Part shown: one piece after another, positions 45,471 to 56,902 of the stretch
Layout: the number at the start of each line of letters is the position of its first letter
How positions within the stretch are numbered: position 1 is the first letter of the stretch
NCBI GenBank assembly: GCA_034509735.1
Contig: JACGWO010000010.1
Location: 14,769,193-14,833,192, forward strand
Length of the DNA: 64,000 nucleotides
Source of the DNA: Sesamum alatum
Lineage: Eukaryota; Streptophyta; Magnoliopsida; Lamiales; Pedaliaceae
Direction: 5' to 3'
Notes under the pieces: model-generated
What the model saw: only the letters and a program-made list of their open reading frames with translations
Database searches by the model: none
Told to the model about the DNA's origin: nothing
Position numbers and translations under genes: made by a program

Positions 45471-46699
45471 GTGTTGGGATTACATACAGGATTGGACTAA
45501 CCTATATTAAATGCAGGTTTAGACTAAGCCTAGATAAATAGAAGAATGTTTACTTTTACAGAAATTGGTTTGTTGGGTTAATAGTTTTCTTATCTGTATG
45601 GTTTACTACAATGGATTAAACATTGAAAAAGTACTGAAATACCAAAAATATCCATTGTAGTATCTTTATTTGTACATAAGTTTACTTCTTGGGAATTAAT
45701 AATGGAGACTATAAAAACTAAAGTAATATTTCTTCAGTTCAAACTGGTTCGGTTGAGGAAAAAAATCCCAATGTTCTCAACAGCTATATATGAGGCCTCA
45801 ATCGGAAAGTTGACAACATGGGTTCATCATTTTAAATTCATGGAAATTTTATTTTTTCCTTATACTAATAGTTTATATACTTGCTAGTTTCAAGAAATTA
45901 TAGTAATTTTGCATTGGGATATATATACATATATATATACATATTCTACTCTTTTGCCCTTGCATACATATGTAGTAGCTAAGATGTCATCACTCTATCT
46001 TCAGTTCACCTCATGATACTTAAAATAATTTTGGGAAGAATAATATTGTATTTTTAATAATAGAACATTCATCACCTACAGACAGTACCCTAAAAAGAGA
46101 TATATCATGGAAGAATACAATTCGATCACAATAGTCCGAGAATTATGTTTAATCTTATGTTAATTACAGAATAATTAACATATGATCCGGTCGAGTGAAT
46201 CTAAATATTTCATGATTTTGGAATGGACCTTTTTCAACTTCAATTTTATTATGAATTTTTCCATTTTAGTTTCTAATTATCGTGTGAAGTGTAATTTTTC
46301 GCTTGAATTGCATTTTTGAACTTCACTATTCGACCGTTGAATTAACAGAAGAAATGAATGATAGTTAATAAAAGCATGTTCATAAAAGTGACTTAACAAG
46401 AACTATTAAACATAACAGTAGAATGAAACACACAATACCCATCACGAGTTAGATAAAGCGCCATAGCATGATTTCAGTTGTTGTCCGACCCCGACGACAA
46501 CTCAACAATGGCATCAACGTCAAATAACTTCATTATTGCTTCGTGTTCGACTCGGCCCAACTCCATTTCCATCCTCTTTGTTCTTTGGCTTACATTCTTC
46601 GAATATGACACGGAGACTGCAAACAGATTTTTGAGTTCCTCTGAATTTAACGAAATAAGAAAATAGTACAAATAAATTTCTTGAATTTATTGAATATTT
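45471..46699. other. Intergenic; possible MITE end at 45455
   Basis: GGGTGCGTTTACTTCTGTGT right after the gag fragment looks like a terminal repeat of a small element, but no mirrored end is present. A microsatellite-like ATATATAC run lies at 45919-45942. Open stretches near 46474-46671 on both strands have no domain. Confidence 0.35.
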
Positions 46700-47558
46700 G
46701 TGGATGCGAAATCTCTACTTGAAAATCTATGATTCTTCTCTTCATGAATGTGACCTTTGACTTCGATAACTTTGGAGGTGAAACTCGACATTTGATCTCC
46801 TTTGACGTTGACTTTAAGTTTGAATAACGTTAATTCGACGGTCGTTGACTTGTTCCCATATTAAACGCTAAAAACTTGAAGATACTTAACTTGAATTTGG
46901 GATATTTCTTGGTGGATTTGAGACTTTGATCTTCCGCAAAGGTGGACTTCTGTCTTGATAACGTCAATTCGCCGGTCTTCGGACTTCTTATTGAATTAAA
47001 TGCTGATTTTGGATGATCTCCGTGACGAACACCTTGAATCTTGCCTTGAACGCCGTGGATCTTCCTTGATTTGTGCTTGAGAGGATTTTGGGACTTCTTG
47101 AATGCTCTCTTGGTTGTATCTTCAATTGTATGTGTGTGTGTCTTGAATGAGTTCCAATGAGTCCTTTATATAGTTGTCAAAGAGGTAGAGTTGTAGTGAA
47201 CTAGAACACTTATTTTATATTATCTCTTTATTTTAATTTAAAACATAATACATTAAATATTTGGGAAGACATGATTGATTGATTTTGATATTATCTCTTT
47301 AATTTTTGTATATTTCAAAGAGATAATATAAGGAATATTTGTCTTAATTTGATTGGTTGAAATACGTTAATTTGACACTTGTCGGCAGTTGATTTGTTGA
47401 CGAAATATATATTAAAATATCAATTAAATTACCTTTTTATACTTGAAATTAATTTAGTAAATTCAAAATATGAATAGAAAAAATAGAATATAATTGATAA
47501 ATTATATATATTTTCTACTTGTCGTCATTTGATTGGGTACAAAATTTATTTGCCTACA
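46700..47558 (-). repeat. 3' LTR of the second Tat-type gypsy element
   Basis: The minus strand starts TGTAGGCAAATAAATTTTGT directly after the polypurine tract. TATA box CTATATAAAGG at 47163-47173. The low boundary near 46700 is uncertain because the 5' LTR lies outside the window. Confidence 0.6.
47163..47173 (-). promoter_or_regulatory. TATA box in the Tat 3' LTR
   Basis: CTATATAAAGG on the minus strand, about 390 bp into the LTR. Confidence 0.5.
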
Positions 47559-47580
47559 AGTGCCCCCTCGAGACTCGTTC
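47559..47580 (-). other. Polypurine tract of the second Tat element
   Basis: CGAGTCTCGAGGGGGCACT on the minus strand directly precedes the LTR start TGTAGG. Confidence 0.68.
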
Positions 47581-47778
47581 ATGAATATATACTTGAAAAT
47601 ATAATTTTCGAAGTGAATGAGTCGCGAAAATATGGATCAAAACTTGAATCGTCCACTACAATCTTGAATTTTTCTTTAAGTCAAATTAAAAATTGAACCT
47701 CTTATGGACTTGAGAATTTGGGCCGTAACTTGGGTTGATCAATTTCCTACCGGATAATCCACCAAGAGAAAGCCCCTC

Positions 47779-47813
<35 letters not shown>

Positions 47814-49382
47814 CCAAGAAAGGTAAGAAAAGGAATCTTTATGGGCTTGCATTCATTCTCCTATTGGTTTGCATGAAACAATATAACGTGGCGGCCCAGA
47901 CCCATTATGAGGTTTGATAGTGGACCTGGCCTATTTGGCCCATACACGTGAGATACATCTCTTTGTTTTCCAAGTGGACACATTTGGGAGCTTGTCCTCC
48001 CCTTTCCTGTAACGATTAGGAAAAATCACTTCAGCGATGAGGGCTCTGAGTGTTTTGCAAATTCTACTTCAAAACCAACTCTGAAAAATATGGTCTTGTC
48101 TCGTGCTAATTTCAACTCAAGGGACTTTCGAATTATTGTATTTTAATCGGACTAAAACTCAAAATTCTACTTATTCTTGAATTAAAACACTTCAAGTGCT
48201 TAATTTGGCATTCATCAAGTACTATGAAGTTTGATCGTTGACATAATTCACAGTATGCTTTGATAGCCAAAGATTTTTTTTTCTTTGATTTTCTGATATG
48301 CACACAAGGTGTCTGTCATAATCCCTCTGTGAGTTTATTTATTATTTTTTACAAAAATTTTAGTCCACGAGAAATTTGAAATTCTGACTTTCCTTAATGA
48401 ATTTCCATCGGCTCGTTACAGTAACGCTTCTCAACTCGTAATCTCAAATCTTTGTAGTTTGTTCCAACTTTCAAGCATTATTTGATGAGTATGCTCCATT
48501 AGATTTATCTTACTTGTACTTTTCTGGCTTCGATATTTAGTGCTGAGTTTACGTCATGCTAAGTATCGTCAATTATGAAAGCTTATCTTTCCACCCATGT
48601 TCCGATAGAACACTAGATATAGTTCATGATTGTTAAAGATGTGAAGTCCCGGTAGCATTAGTGAGATAGGTAGCTTTCGGACGAGCCTTAAGTCATCACG
48701 ATCAACAATCTTTTTCATTTGCCTTAGTTCGCTCAACATCACTGTTGTAAGCACAATCTTTTTTTAGCTTTTTCCTTTGCCTAACAATCTGACAAATTTG
48801 AAGTTAAAAGTGCTCACCATTATAAAGTTAAAAACAAAAGTGATGTTGTATGACTTAGAGAGTTTGAACCCCACGGCATATTTGTTTGGCAAATTTATAA
48901 ATGGAAACTTGTATATCATTGCAGTCAATGCCCCCACTTTTCCTTGATTCTGTTGTAGTTTAGGAGAATTAAGTGGTGAAAGAATGTTATCCCATGGATC
49001 TCAACGTGAATTTGTGAATTATTTGGACCCTTTGAATTTCTACAGAAGCACTTCACAGAATTTGAACTCACCCACATCATATATTTGAGTTGCTTGCAAC
49101 TGGTTCTGTAATGTTTTTTTTCCCTTTTTTTTCTAGTTCGTTTATTCGAGAGGGATCTGTCGAAGGGCATAACATATATTTTTTAAAATACCACAATGAC
49201 TAGGAAACATACTTTGTATTAAAAAAATTTAATAGCCAACATTTCAATTGATATTGACTATAGCTTTCTTTTTGTTTTGAAATATTCCCATGTGCTTTAT
49301 CAACGGTATGTCATAGATCTATTTGAGTTTTTTTTTCACTAACTCAATTAAATCTATTCTTTGTGCTTTGATAGGTTGCGAC
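47581..49382. other. Spacer between 3' LTR and the mobile-domain ORF
   Basis: No gene. An (AT)n run lies at 47783-47810. Just before 49375 a 3' splice-site-like sequence (TCACTAACTCAAT..GCTTTGATAG) suggests that the antisense gene has an upstream exon or 5' UTR intron here. Confidence 0.4.
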
Positions 49383-52152
49383 ATGGTTTACTTGGTAATT
49401 CTTGACGATGAAAGTCAACCCGTGGAGAAAGGAACAATTTTTGACGACTCATGCCCCTCTTATCGATCGATACACGAAGTAATGGCCGAGGTTGACGCAT
49501 CCACTTCACACAGGGCGATGGTCTCAAGAAGTTTCATTGAGCAAGGCTTCCAAGGTGTGGTCTTTGCAAGCGATTCATCACCATTGTTCTGACGAACCAA
49601 GTTTCTACCGTCGTTAGGCCGCCGCATCATTGAAGGGAAAGCCAAGTGGGGTGACAACATTCACTTTGCCGGAGAGTTCCGCTACATCAAAGGATTTTGA
49701 GAGCGGACGGAAGACGTACTCAGCCGATGCAAGCACAAGGTAGTTGCAGCACAAGTATATGATGTCGTGTACGCCTCATTGTTCACTTACGACCGCAATT
49801 CCGACATCATCAAGGAATTCAGCGAAGCGTGGTGTCCATCCACTAACACTCTTCTGACATCTTTCAGGGAGTTGTCTATCTCGTTGTGGGACGTGCATAC
49901 CCTTGTCGGACTTCCGATGGCTGGACTTCTTTACGACAAAGTCGTCTCAAGTGCCAAAGAGCTTAACGGTGTCGACGAGACGGGACGAAGACTTGTGCCT
50001 CGCTCTTGCAAATTCCTGCTCCACGCTTACCATTTGCTTCAAAGGAGTAGTAACGATGGTCAATCCTCCCAAGTTCCTGCTGACAAGTGGATCAAGTTTT
50101 CGTTTAGAAGAGCCACGAGGTACTGCGAGCCCCCTCCACATAAAGAGAAAAAGACAATTTATCCTAAATCGACTCATAACCCTTCCAGAACCTTTGTGGT
50201 ACTTGGCAAGTGGTCCACGATGGATGAGGCGTTGTTCTCGAGGCTTGGTATCGAAGGCAGTTTAAAAGAAGAGACATTTTTGGTGGCGTATTTAGCGTGT
50301 TAGCTTTGTACCTTTGCCCTTCCTATTCAAGATGTTGGTTCAATACGTCCAAGTGTTTTCAAGGTGGCGAGTGCCATGGCAGTCGGTCGAAGGATTGGTC
50401 TTGTCGTTCCCGTCTTGGCTAGCATTTACAGAGGTTTGAATAAGATCTCCAACTCACGTGCATTCTCCATTTCCAATTCACTTTGTTTATAGTTGGATAG
50501 CTTATTATTTCAAGACTCATTATCAATTTGTGCAAGGTGTTCGTGGGCCCAAGATGACGCTCTTCTCTGGCGAAGGAGGTGTGAAATACAACGATCCACA
50601 AGAGACGAGAAAGTGGCTACACAGAGGTGACTTTATCTCTTGGACTTGCAACATGATTGTGGGGGACAAGGAATTTTCATTCATAGACGACGGGCATGCC
50701 ACAGAATCTGAAGAAACCTATTTCATGGCCGTTCATTTGAACTATCTTCCTCTGCGGCAAGGTGATCATTTTGTTGTCGAGCCCTATAGCCCTCATCGAT
50801 TCAGTCGTCAATTGGTTTCTTCCAAGAAGTGTCGGGGATTCTTTCACAAGACGTTCGCAAGGCCTCTTTAAAAGGTGGAATCCGTTATTGGCATTTGTGC
50901 ATTTTGTCCAAGACCATGGAGAAAGTGTTGTTCCCTCCCATGCTCCCAAATATGAAGAAGTTCTCCTCTGAGGCGTACAAAAGATGGTGGCTCGAAGTTC
51001 ACAGTGGCTACTTTGAAGAAAACGTAGCGAAGTTGCTTGCTTTAGTCCCAAGTCAAGCTTCTCCCAAAGTCAAGGAGTGCGGTGAAGGAGTTGCCCAAGA
51101 TCAACCTCGCGAGCCGGCTACTTCTCCTCCCAAGCGAAATTCTCAAGTGGTCGAACCCCTTGAAGTGAATAATAAGAAGAAAAGTGTTCTTCGTTCTTTG
51201 GAAATAAGTGGGATTAGCAATCCTGATCGTCATTGGAAGAGGCCGAAGAGGGACTTAAAATCAACAACCACCGACGTTGATAGTGAAGGCTCAAGTCATG
51301 AACCATCGATGTTGAATTTCGTTAAGGAGGTTATTTTTCTCTTTCTTTTTTTTTTTTTAGCAATAAGATCTTCTTATGTTTCTAACTCAAGTTGATGCAT
51401 TATCGTAGCTCGAAGACGAAGTCTTAGTCGTCGAAGATGATGAGACTTCTCAAGACAGCCAAGGGTCGACTTTTGGGTCTAAATTGTTGGCTATGACTCG
51501 TCCTCTTGGAATGGGGCTTAAGAAAAAACAACCCTCTTGTCTAGCCGCAGTGTCTGTATTTGAAGGTGAGAGGTTTGTTCTTAATCATCAAATATGGTGT
51601 GATCTTCCCGTGAGGATATCGAACACCCCAATTGATTTCATCTCATCAATCAAAGACGACGTTTACTTCGTTCTTGAATCTATGAAGAGCTTTCAGAATT
51701 TTGACATCTCAAAAGTGGAAGAATCAATGAACACATTCTTTGCCAAGGCCGCTGCTTATGATGAGACGAGGTCGTCGTCTTCTGAAAGATTATCCAAAGA
51801 TCTTTTCGAGCGACAATTAAAGGAAGCCAACGGTCGTCTTCAAGATGCTCGAGCTAAAGAAAGTGAAGAGGCTTTCAAGGTCCAATCCACTACGTACAAG
51901 TTGAAGCGTGTTGAGAAGGAGCTTGCGAGTTTGAAGGAGCAAAGAAAGACCTTATGTGCTACTCTGAAGGAGGAAAATCAACTTTTTTATAGTGCTCAAG
52001 TTGGAGTTCGTGAAATTGAGAAGAAATTACAGCGCTTGAGAATACCACCCCCCCCCCCCCTCAACGATGAAGTGGTTGTGAGTTTGGAGACTTCAAGAAC
52101 AAATTTGAAAACTCTCAAGGAAGAGTTGAAGGATTTGAGTCCCTTTGCTTGA
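49383..52152 (+). pseudogene. Antisense ORF of second Tat element: plant mobile domain (PMD) protein with C-terminal coiled coil
   Basis: Plus strand, opposite to the surrounding gypsy element. It starts MVYLVILDDESQPVEKG. The PMD core runs about 49767-50871: EFSEAWCPSTNTLLTSFREL, SISLWDVHTLVGLPMAGLLY, VFKVASAMAVGRRIGLVVPV, HFVYSWIAYYFKTHYQ and VVEPYSPHRFSRQL. Then RYWHLCILSKTMEKVLFPPM and a basic linker, a 79-bp intron, and a C-terminal part with a heptad-rich coiled coil (51790-52140). Stops occur at 49590 and 50300-50302 (TAG for an expected Trp) with frameshifts near 49690, 50460 and 50830. PMD proteins in plants occur both in silencing factors and in transposons; here the element context is clear. 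Confidence 0.82.
51330..51408 (+). other. Intron in the PMD ORF (79 bp)
   Basis: NFVKE is followed by GTTATTTTTC and a long T tract, ending TTATCGTAG, after which LEDEVLVVEDDE continues in the same frame as the downstream ORF. Phase 0. Confidence 0.7.
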
Positions 52153-52304
52153 GATTTACTTAGGACCTTTTATTTTGTTGCACTTGATTCCTTTTTTTTT
52201 TTTTTCTTTTATTCTAAGTCATGAACTCCAATGTTTTTTTGAGATTATGTAATAGAAGCTTTTTCTTTTCTCTTTATCTTGCAATCTTTGAGCATCCTTG
52301 AATA

Positions 52305-52312
52305 CTTCACAA
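52305..52312 (+). repeat. Left 8-bp TSD of hAT at 52313
   Basis: CTTCACAA; right copy 55267-55274 is CTTCACAT. Confidence 0.8.
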
Positions 52313-53021
52313 TAGGGATGTGCACTTCGGTTAAATTAACCGAGCCGAACCAAAAATTCGGTTAACCGAATTTTTGATTCGAAATTTTATCAAACCAAAA
52401 ACCGAACCGAAGTTCAATCTTCGGTTCGGTTTTCAAACCGAAAATTTTCGGTTAGTTTTCGGTTTTTAACCGAAAAAACCGAAAATTATAATTAAAAAAA
52501 ATTGTCGTTTAGTTTAAATTCCAATTTTTGACCGAAAATACCTGTTAAAAATATAAAGATATAAAAGAAAAAATAACAATTGACACGATACGATTCATAC
52601 AAATATCATTCCATTCGGACCATTCATACGCACTCCATTTCAAAATATGAAAATAACAATTCAATATTTCAAGTGTTCATTCACTACAAATAAAATCAAA
52701 AATTTTGAAGCTCTGTCAACTTTGAGAATCTTGACTTCTTGAGTGAAAAGTGAAAACCCGTCGAGCCAAGATTGAAGCTCCGTCAATTTCCTACTAAAAA
52801 TAAAATCTAAAAAGTAAGATATTATACTTCAAATATAAATAATATAAAATTATAAAAAAGTACATGAAATAAAAGCATACTTACGTGACATATGACATCA
52901 TAATCCGATGAGTGTTGACTCTAAGCCAACACTTGATACGGCATCTACAAGTATAACATAAAGAAAAGATGTCAATATTGATTATTGAATAAACTAATAT
53001 TCTCAATAAATAAATATTAAG

Positions 53022-53820
53022 TTAACATATACCTTTCACAATTTTCTCGATCATGTCATAGTCTTCTTCCACTGGTTTCAGTGGAGCATGCCGTAGCCAA
53101 TCTTGGCTACAAATTAAAGCTTGTGCCATCTTTGGAGTCAATGATGCTCTAAAATCATCAATGATACGACCTCCAGTACTGAAAGCCGATTCCGACGTAA
53201 CAGTAGATATAGGCATGCCTAACACATCCCGCGCCAATCGTGATAAGATGGGAAATCTCGGAGAACGCACTTTCCACCATTCCTTGATATCAAATCTCGG
53301 AGATTCATCTTCATCATCGTCGACAACTTCTTCATTTAAATATGAATCCAATTCAGATTTTTGCCTACATCCAACCTCAGATAATATTTGCTTCCATTTC
53401 TTTATCCTGATTTTACTAAGTTCCTTTATTGAACTACTAGCAGTACCATGATCTTGTTCTGATTCACCAGACATGGACAAAGTGGTAGAAGGACGTGATG
53501 CCGTCGAAGAATATGCTTTGCTGTAATCTTCAAATACATCATATAAAGCATCTTTGGCCAAACTTGCCATCATTGTTTGCTGTTTGTGGCTCATACATAT
53601 TGTTGAAAATATACTGAAGATAACCATACTTTTTCCGAAGATCAAGCATAACAACAACATATAACATCTTGTTCATCTTATCAACACTACCCCAATACTT
53701 ATCAAATTTTGCCTTCATTTCTCGAGCCATATCTACCAAACAGTCATCATCACCCTCAATCCATTCCTTCAATAAGGTGCAAATATCATTTATTTCATCT
53801 AAAAAAATGTTAGATGTCAC
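53022..53820 (-). pseudogene. hAT transposase C-terminal half
   Basis: The upstream frame (53820-53539) shows SNIFLDEINDICTLLKEWIE and MKAKFDKYWGSVDKMNKMLY, the RNase-H-like core end. A frameshift near 53640 leads to the frame ending at 53022 with the hAT dimerisation domain: ELDSYLNEEVV, FDIKEWWKVRSPRFPILSRL, ARDVLGMPISTVTSESAFST and GGRIIDDFRASLTPKMAQAL. The conserved AFSTGGR box is intact. The N-terminal zinc finger and first half are absent; 53821-55080 is unrelated, AT-rich or CAATTTCA-repetitive sequence. Confidence 0.9.
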
Positions 53821-55080
53821 ATACGATGACCCAGATACTCGATTGGTTAGCTCATAAAAATGTCACAACACCGTCACAAATGTTTTTCTATGCTTGTTTT
53901 TCTTGTGGTCCTTCTTGTTCTGGAGGAGGTGGAGGTAGTGTGTCTGAAATGCCTTCGTCTTCCAACATCATCTCTTCTCATTCGCTCTGTTCGGGCAAAT
54001 CCATTTATAGTTTTAACTTTTAACTTGCACAATACTACAAATACAACAAAAAGAACCTTATATTAGGCAATGTGAACAAAATCAAATTCCATATATCACC
54101 ATTTTATAAAACATTGATTCAAATTCCATATAGTTAATGTAAGCAGCAATACAACAGTTGTAATACGAACCATTGATTCAGCAATACAGCACTACAGCAG
54201 TCAATAACTTCAGCACTATAGCACTACAGCAATACAACAATACAACAGTCAATAAAACATTGATTCAAATTCCATTTTATGATTCATCACTTCATTTGAA
54301 TGCGAACCAATGACCCAACAGAGAGCAGTTTGGAAGAAACTAAGTCCCACATCTGATCCTCTCAATATAGTCATGTATATGAACATCACCTACTAACCAA
54401 CTCAAAGATATGAAACAATAACTAAACGCGATTTAGCACTTGCAAATTTTACAATTTATAGTAGTAGTGCTCTGTCAGCTGAGTATGATTAGCACAAACA
54501 TAATTTCAGCACAATTTCATAGAATTATGATTAGCACAAACATAATTTCAATTTCACAGAGTCAGAGACCCAATTTCCAATTGCCCCAATTTCACAATTT
54601 CACAAAATTTCACAATGCAAAACACCAAAATAGAGACCCAATTTCAGCACAAACACAATTTCAACACTACTTCACATAATTTCACAATGTCTGCAATCAC
54701 AATTTCAATTTTCAACACTAGAAATTAGAAAATCAAATTATCAAAATAGCCAAAAAGCAAAAAACTCACCTAGTCGTAGTCGGTCCTCGCCTCTCTCGCC
54801 GTCGCCATCGCGGTCAACCGGTCACGTCTCGCCCACAGCACACTCGCACAAAACTTCAGTTCTCGGCGCCGACTCTCATCGTCTCTCGTCGTCTTTCTCT
54901 CTCTCTCTCGTCGTCTCTCTGTAGTGTTAGGTGAAAGAGTGCAGTGCAGTGAAGAGTGAAGAATGAAGAAAACTAGGGCTGATTGACTTTGAAGTTTGAA
55001 GTGCAGACTGTGCAATTTAGACAAATTAATTATTATTTTATTAATATTAATAATTTAATATATTATTAAATATTAATATT
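53821..55080. other. hAT interior without transposase
   Basis: Simple ACAGCAATAC and CACAATTTCA repeats at 54150-54240 and 54510-54700. No domain recognised. Confidence 0.5.
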
Positions 55081-55266
55081 ATATTAAAAAATCGGTTTTT
55101 CGATTCGATTCGGTGAACCGAAACATTTCCACCGAACCAAACCGAAAACCGATTTTTTAAAAAGAAAACGAAAACCAAACCGAATTTTTTGGTTCGATTT
55201 TCAGTTGAAACCGAACTTTCGGTTTGGTCGGTTTTTTTCGGTTCGGTCGATTTTTGCACACCCCTA

Positions 55267-55553
55267 CTTCACATCTCGATGACTTCATATGAGAAATAAA
55301 ATTCGCTTAAATATTATGACTGAACTTAGAATATCTAAGTTGCCTACGTACCTCATCAAGAGGATCAAGTCAATACGTAATTCAAGGGTACAAAATATTT
55401 TTTTCGAGAGGGGAGGGTCGTTCACAGTTTATACTCATGCGGTCCAGGAGTATTTTTTTTTTTCCTTTTTTTCCTTTTTTTTCTTTTTCTTTTGACTTTT
55501 TTTTATTTCTTCTTTTTTTAGTTTTTTCCTTTTTTTTTTTGTTTTTTTTTTTT
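55267..55553. other. Spacer after pol with a T-rich tract
   Basis: The right TSD (55267-55274) is followed by sequence with a T-rich run at 55449-55553, i.e. A-rich on the element's sense strand just after the pol stop. Confidence 0.6.
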
Positions 55554-56902
55554 TCAAGCGTAATACCGCTTCAAGAATTTTTCATTTATCGGGTCTATCT
55601 TCAAGCCGTCCTAGCAACCAGCTTATATACACCATTTGTGTAGACCTCTTTGACGACATACGGACCATCAATTTTGGCAAGAACTTTGTTGCCCGTTCAA
55701 TGCGTTGTGATTATAGGCCTCCTTACTACGAGTACTAGATCACCAACTTGAAAAGAGCGTAGGCGGACCTTCTTATTGAACGCCTTGGATAATCGAGCTT
55801 GATAACACTCGAGCATTTGTTGTGTTTCCAATCTCTTTTCATCGAGAGCTTCTAGCTCTTCAAGCCGTATCCGAGTGTTTTTTTCTTCAGTAAACCCTTC
55901 TTGTATTGCTATCCTTAATGAAGGAATTTGTTATTCAAGCGGGAGGACTGCCTCCACTCTATAAACCAGGGCATAAGGAGTTGCTTGTGTAGGAGTTCTG
56001 ATAGTGGTTCTGTATGCCCATAGAGTTTCTCCAATTCCTTCGTGCCAATCCCGCTTTGACATGGTCACCATTTTCTTCAATAGGCTGCACAAAGTTTTGT
56101 TAAAAGTTTCAGCAAGACCGTTGGCAGCGGCATAGTACATAGAAGATTTTCTTTGCGTGAATCCAAACTTCTCACACAATTTGTCTATCAAGCTGTTACA
56201 GAAGGGTTTTCCATTATTAGTGGTGATATACCTGGGCACTCCGTAGCGATAAATGATGTGTGTACGGATGAAATCAACAACATTCTCTTTCTTCACTATT
56301 TTGAGGGGGACTGCTTCAGCCCATTTAGAGAAGTACTCAGTTGCTGCCAAGATATATAAGAGACCACCGGAGGACTTTGTCATAGGTCCCACGACATCCA
56401 AACCCCAAGCATCGAAGGGCCACGAAGCCACGGTAGGGTGCAATGGTTCAAGTGGTTGGTAGATAAGATTGGCGTGAATTTGACAGGCTTGACATCTCCT
56501 TGCGTAGTCTATGCAATCCTTAAACATTGTAGGCCAGTATAACCCATTCTTTTTATACAGAAGTGCAGCTTTGGTCCAGATTGGTTTGCACCACAAACTC
56601 CAGAGTGAGCTTCTTCCACAGCTTGCATTTGCTCATCATCGTTTAGGCATCGTAAGAAAATACCATCAAATGAACGTCTGTAGATCATGTCTTTGAAGTA
56701 GATGAAGCGAGACGCCCACCACCGAATTTCGGCCCTTCGTCGTAGATCGTCAGGTAACTTTTTGTACTTCAAGTAGTCGATGAGCGGTTGTCGCCAATCT
56801 TCCTCTTCAATTTCGAAAACCTCCATAACATGATTTTCTTCTTCTTGGAATGTGTCATCCTCATCATCACTGAATGTTAGAATAGGTGACATGAAGCCAA
56901 TT
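55554..56902 (-). pseudogene. Tat integrase
   Basis: Zinc-binding part near 56630-56500: EEAHSGVCGANQ, with Asn where the second zinc His is expected, then CQACQIH. Core: DAWGLDVVGPM (first Asp), YITTNNGKPF with Asn in place of the second catalytic Asp, NGLAETFNKTL (Glu present). The C-terminal part (55930-55556) includes LEALDEKRLETQQMLECYQA, RLRSFQVGDLVLVVRRP and a final YITLE-like end at the stop. Frameshift near 56560 and stops in the tail. Confidence 0.9.

Larger units (their letters stand above)
52313..55266 (-). mobile_element. hAT transposon (2.95 kb), internally deleted
   Basis: Terminal repeats TAGGGATGTGCAC and TAGGGGTGTGCAA, 8-bp duplication (7 of 8). The subterminal zones are packed with CGGTTCGGTTT / AACCGAACCG motifs (52326-52500, 55088-55255). 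Carries only the C-terminal half of a transposase on the minus strand. It lies between pol and the PMD ORF of the Tat element. Confidence 0.9.

Noticed and set aside
46474..46671. 65-codon minus-strand ORF and its plus-strand mirror
   Set aside because: No recognisable domain, lies beside the uncertain LTR edge, and both strands are open, which suggests composition rather than coding.
54770..55024. 84-codon minus-strand ORF in the hAT
   Set aside because: Arg/Ser-rich translation of a CT-rich repeat, no similarity to the transposase N-terminus.
55437..55643. Phe-rich ORF
   Set aside because: Translation of a T-rich tract after pol.
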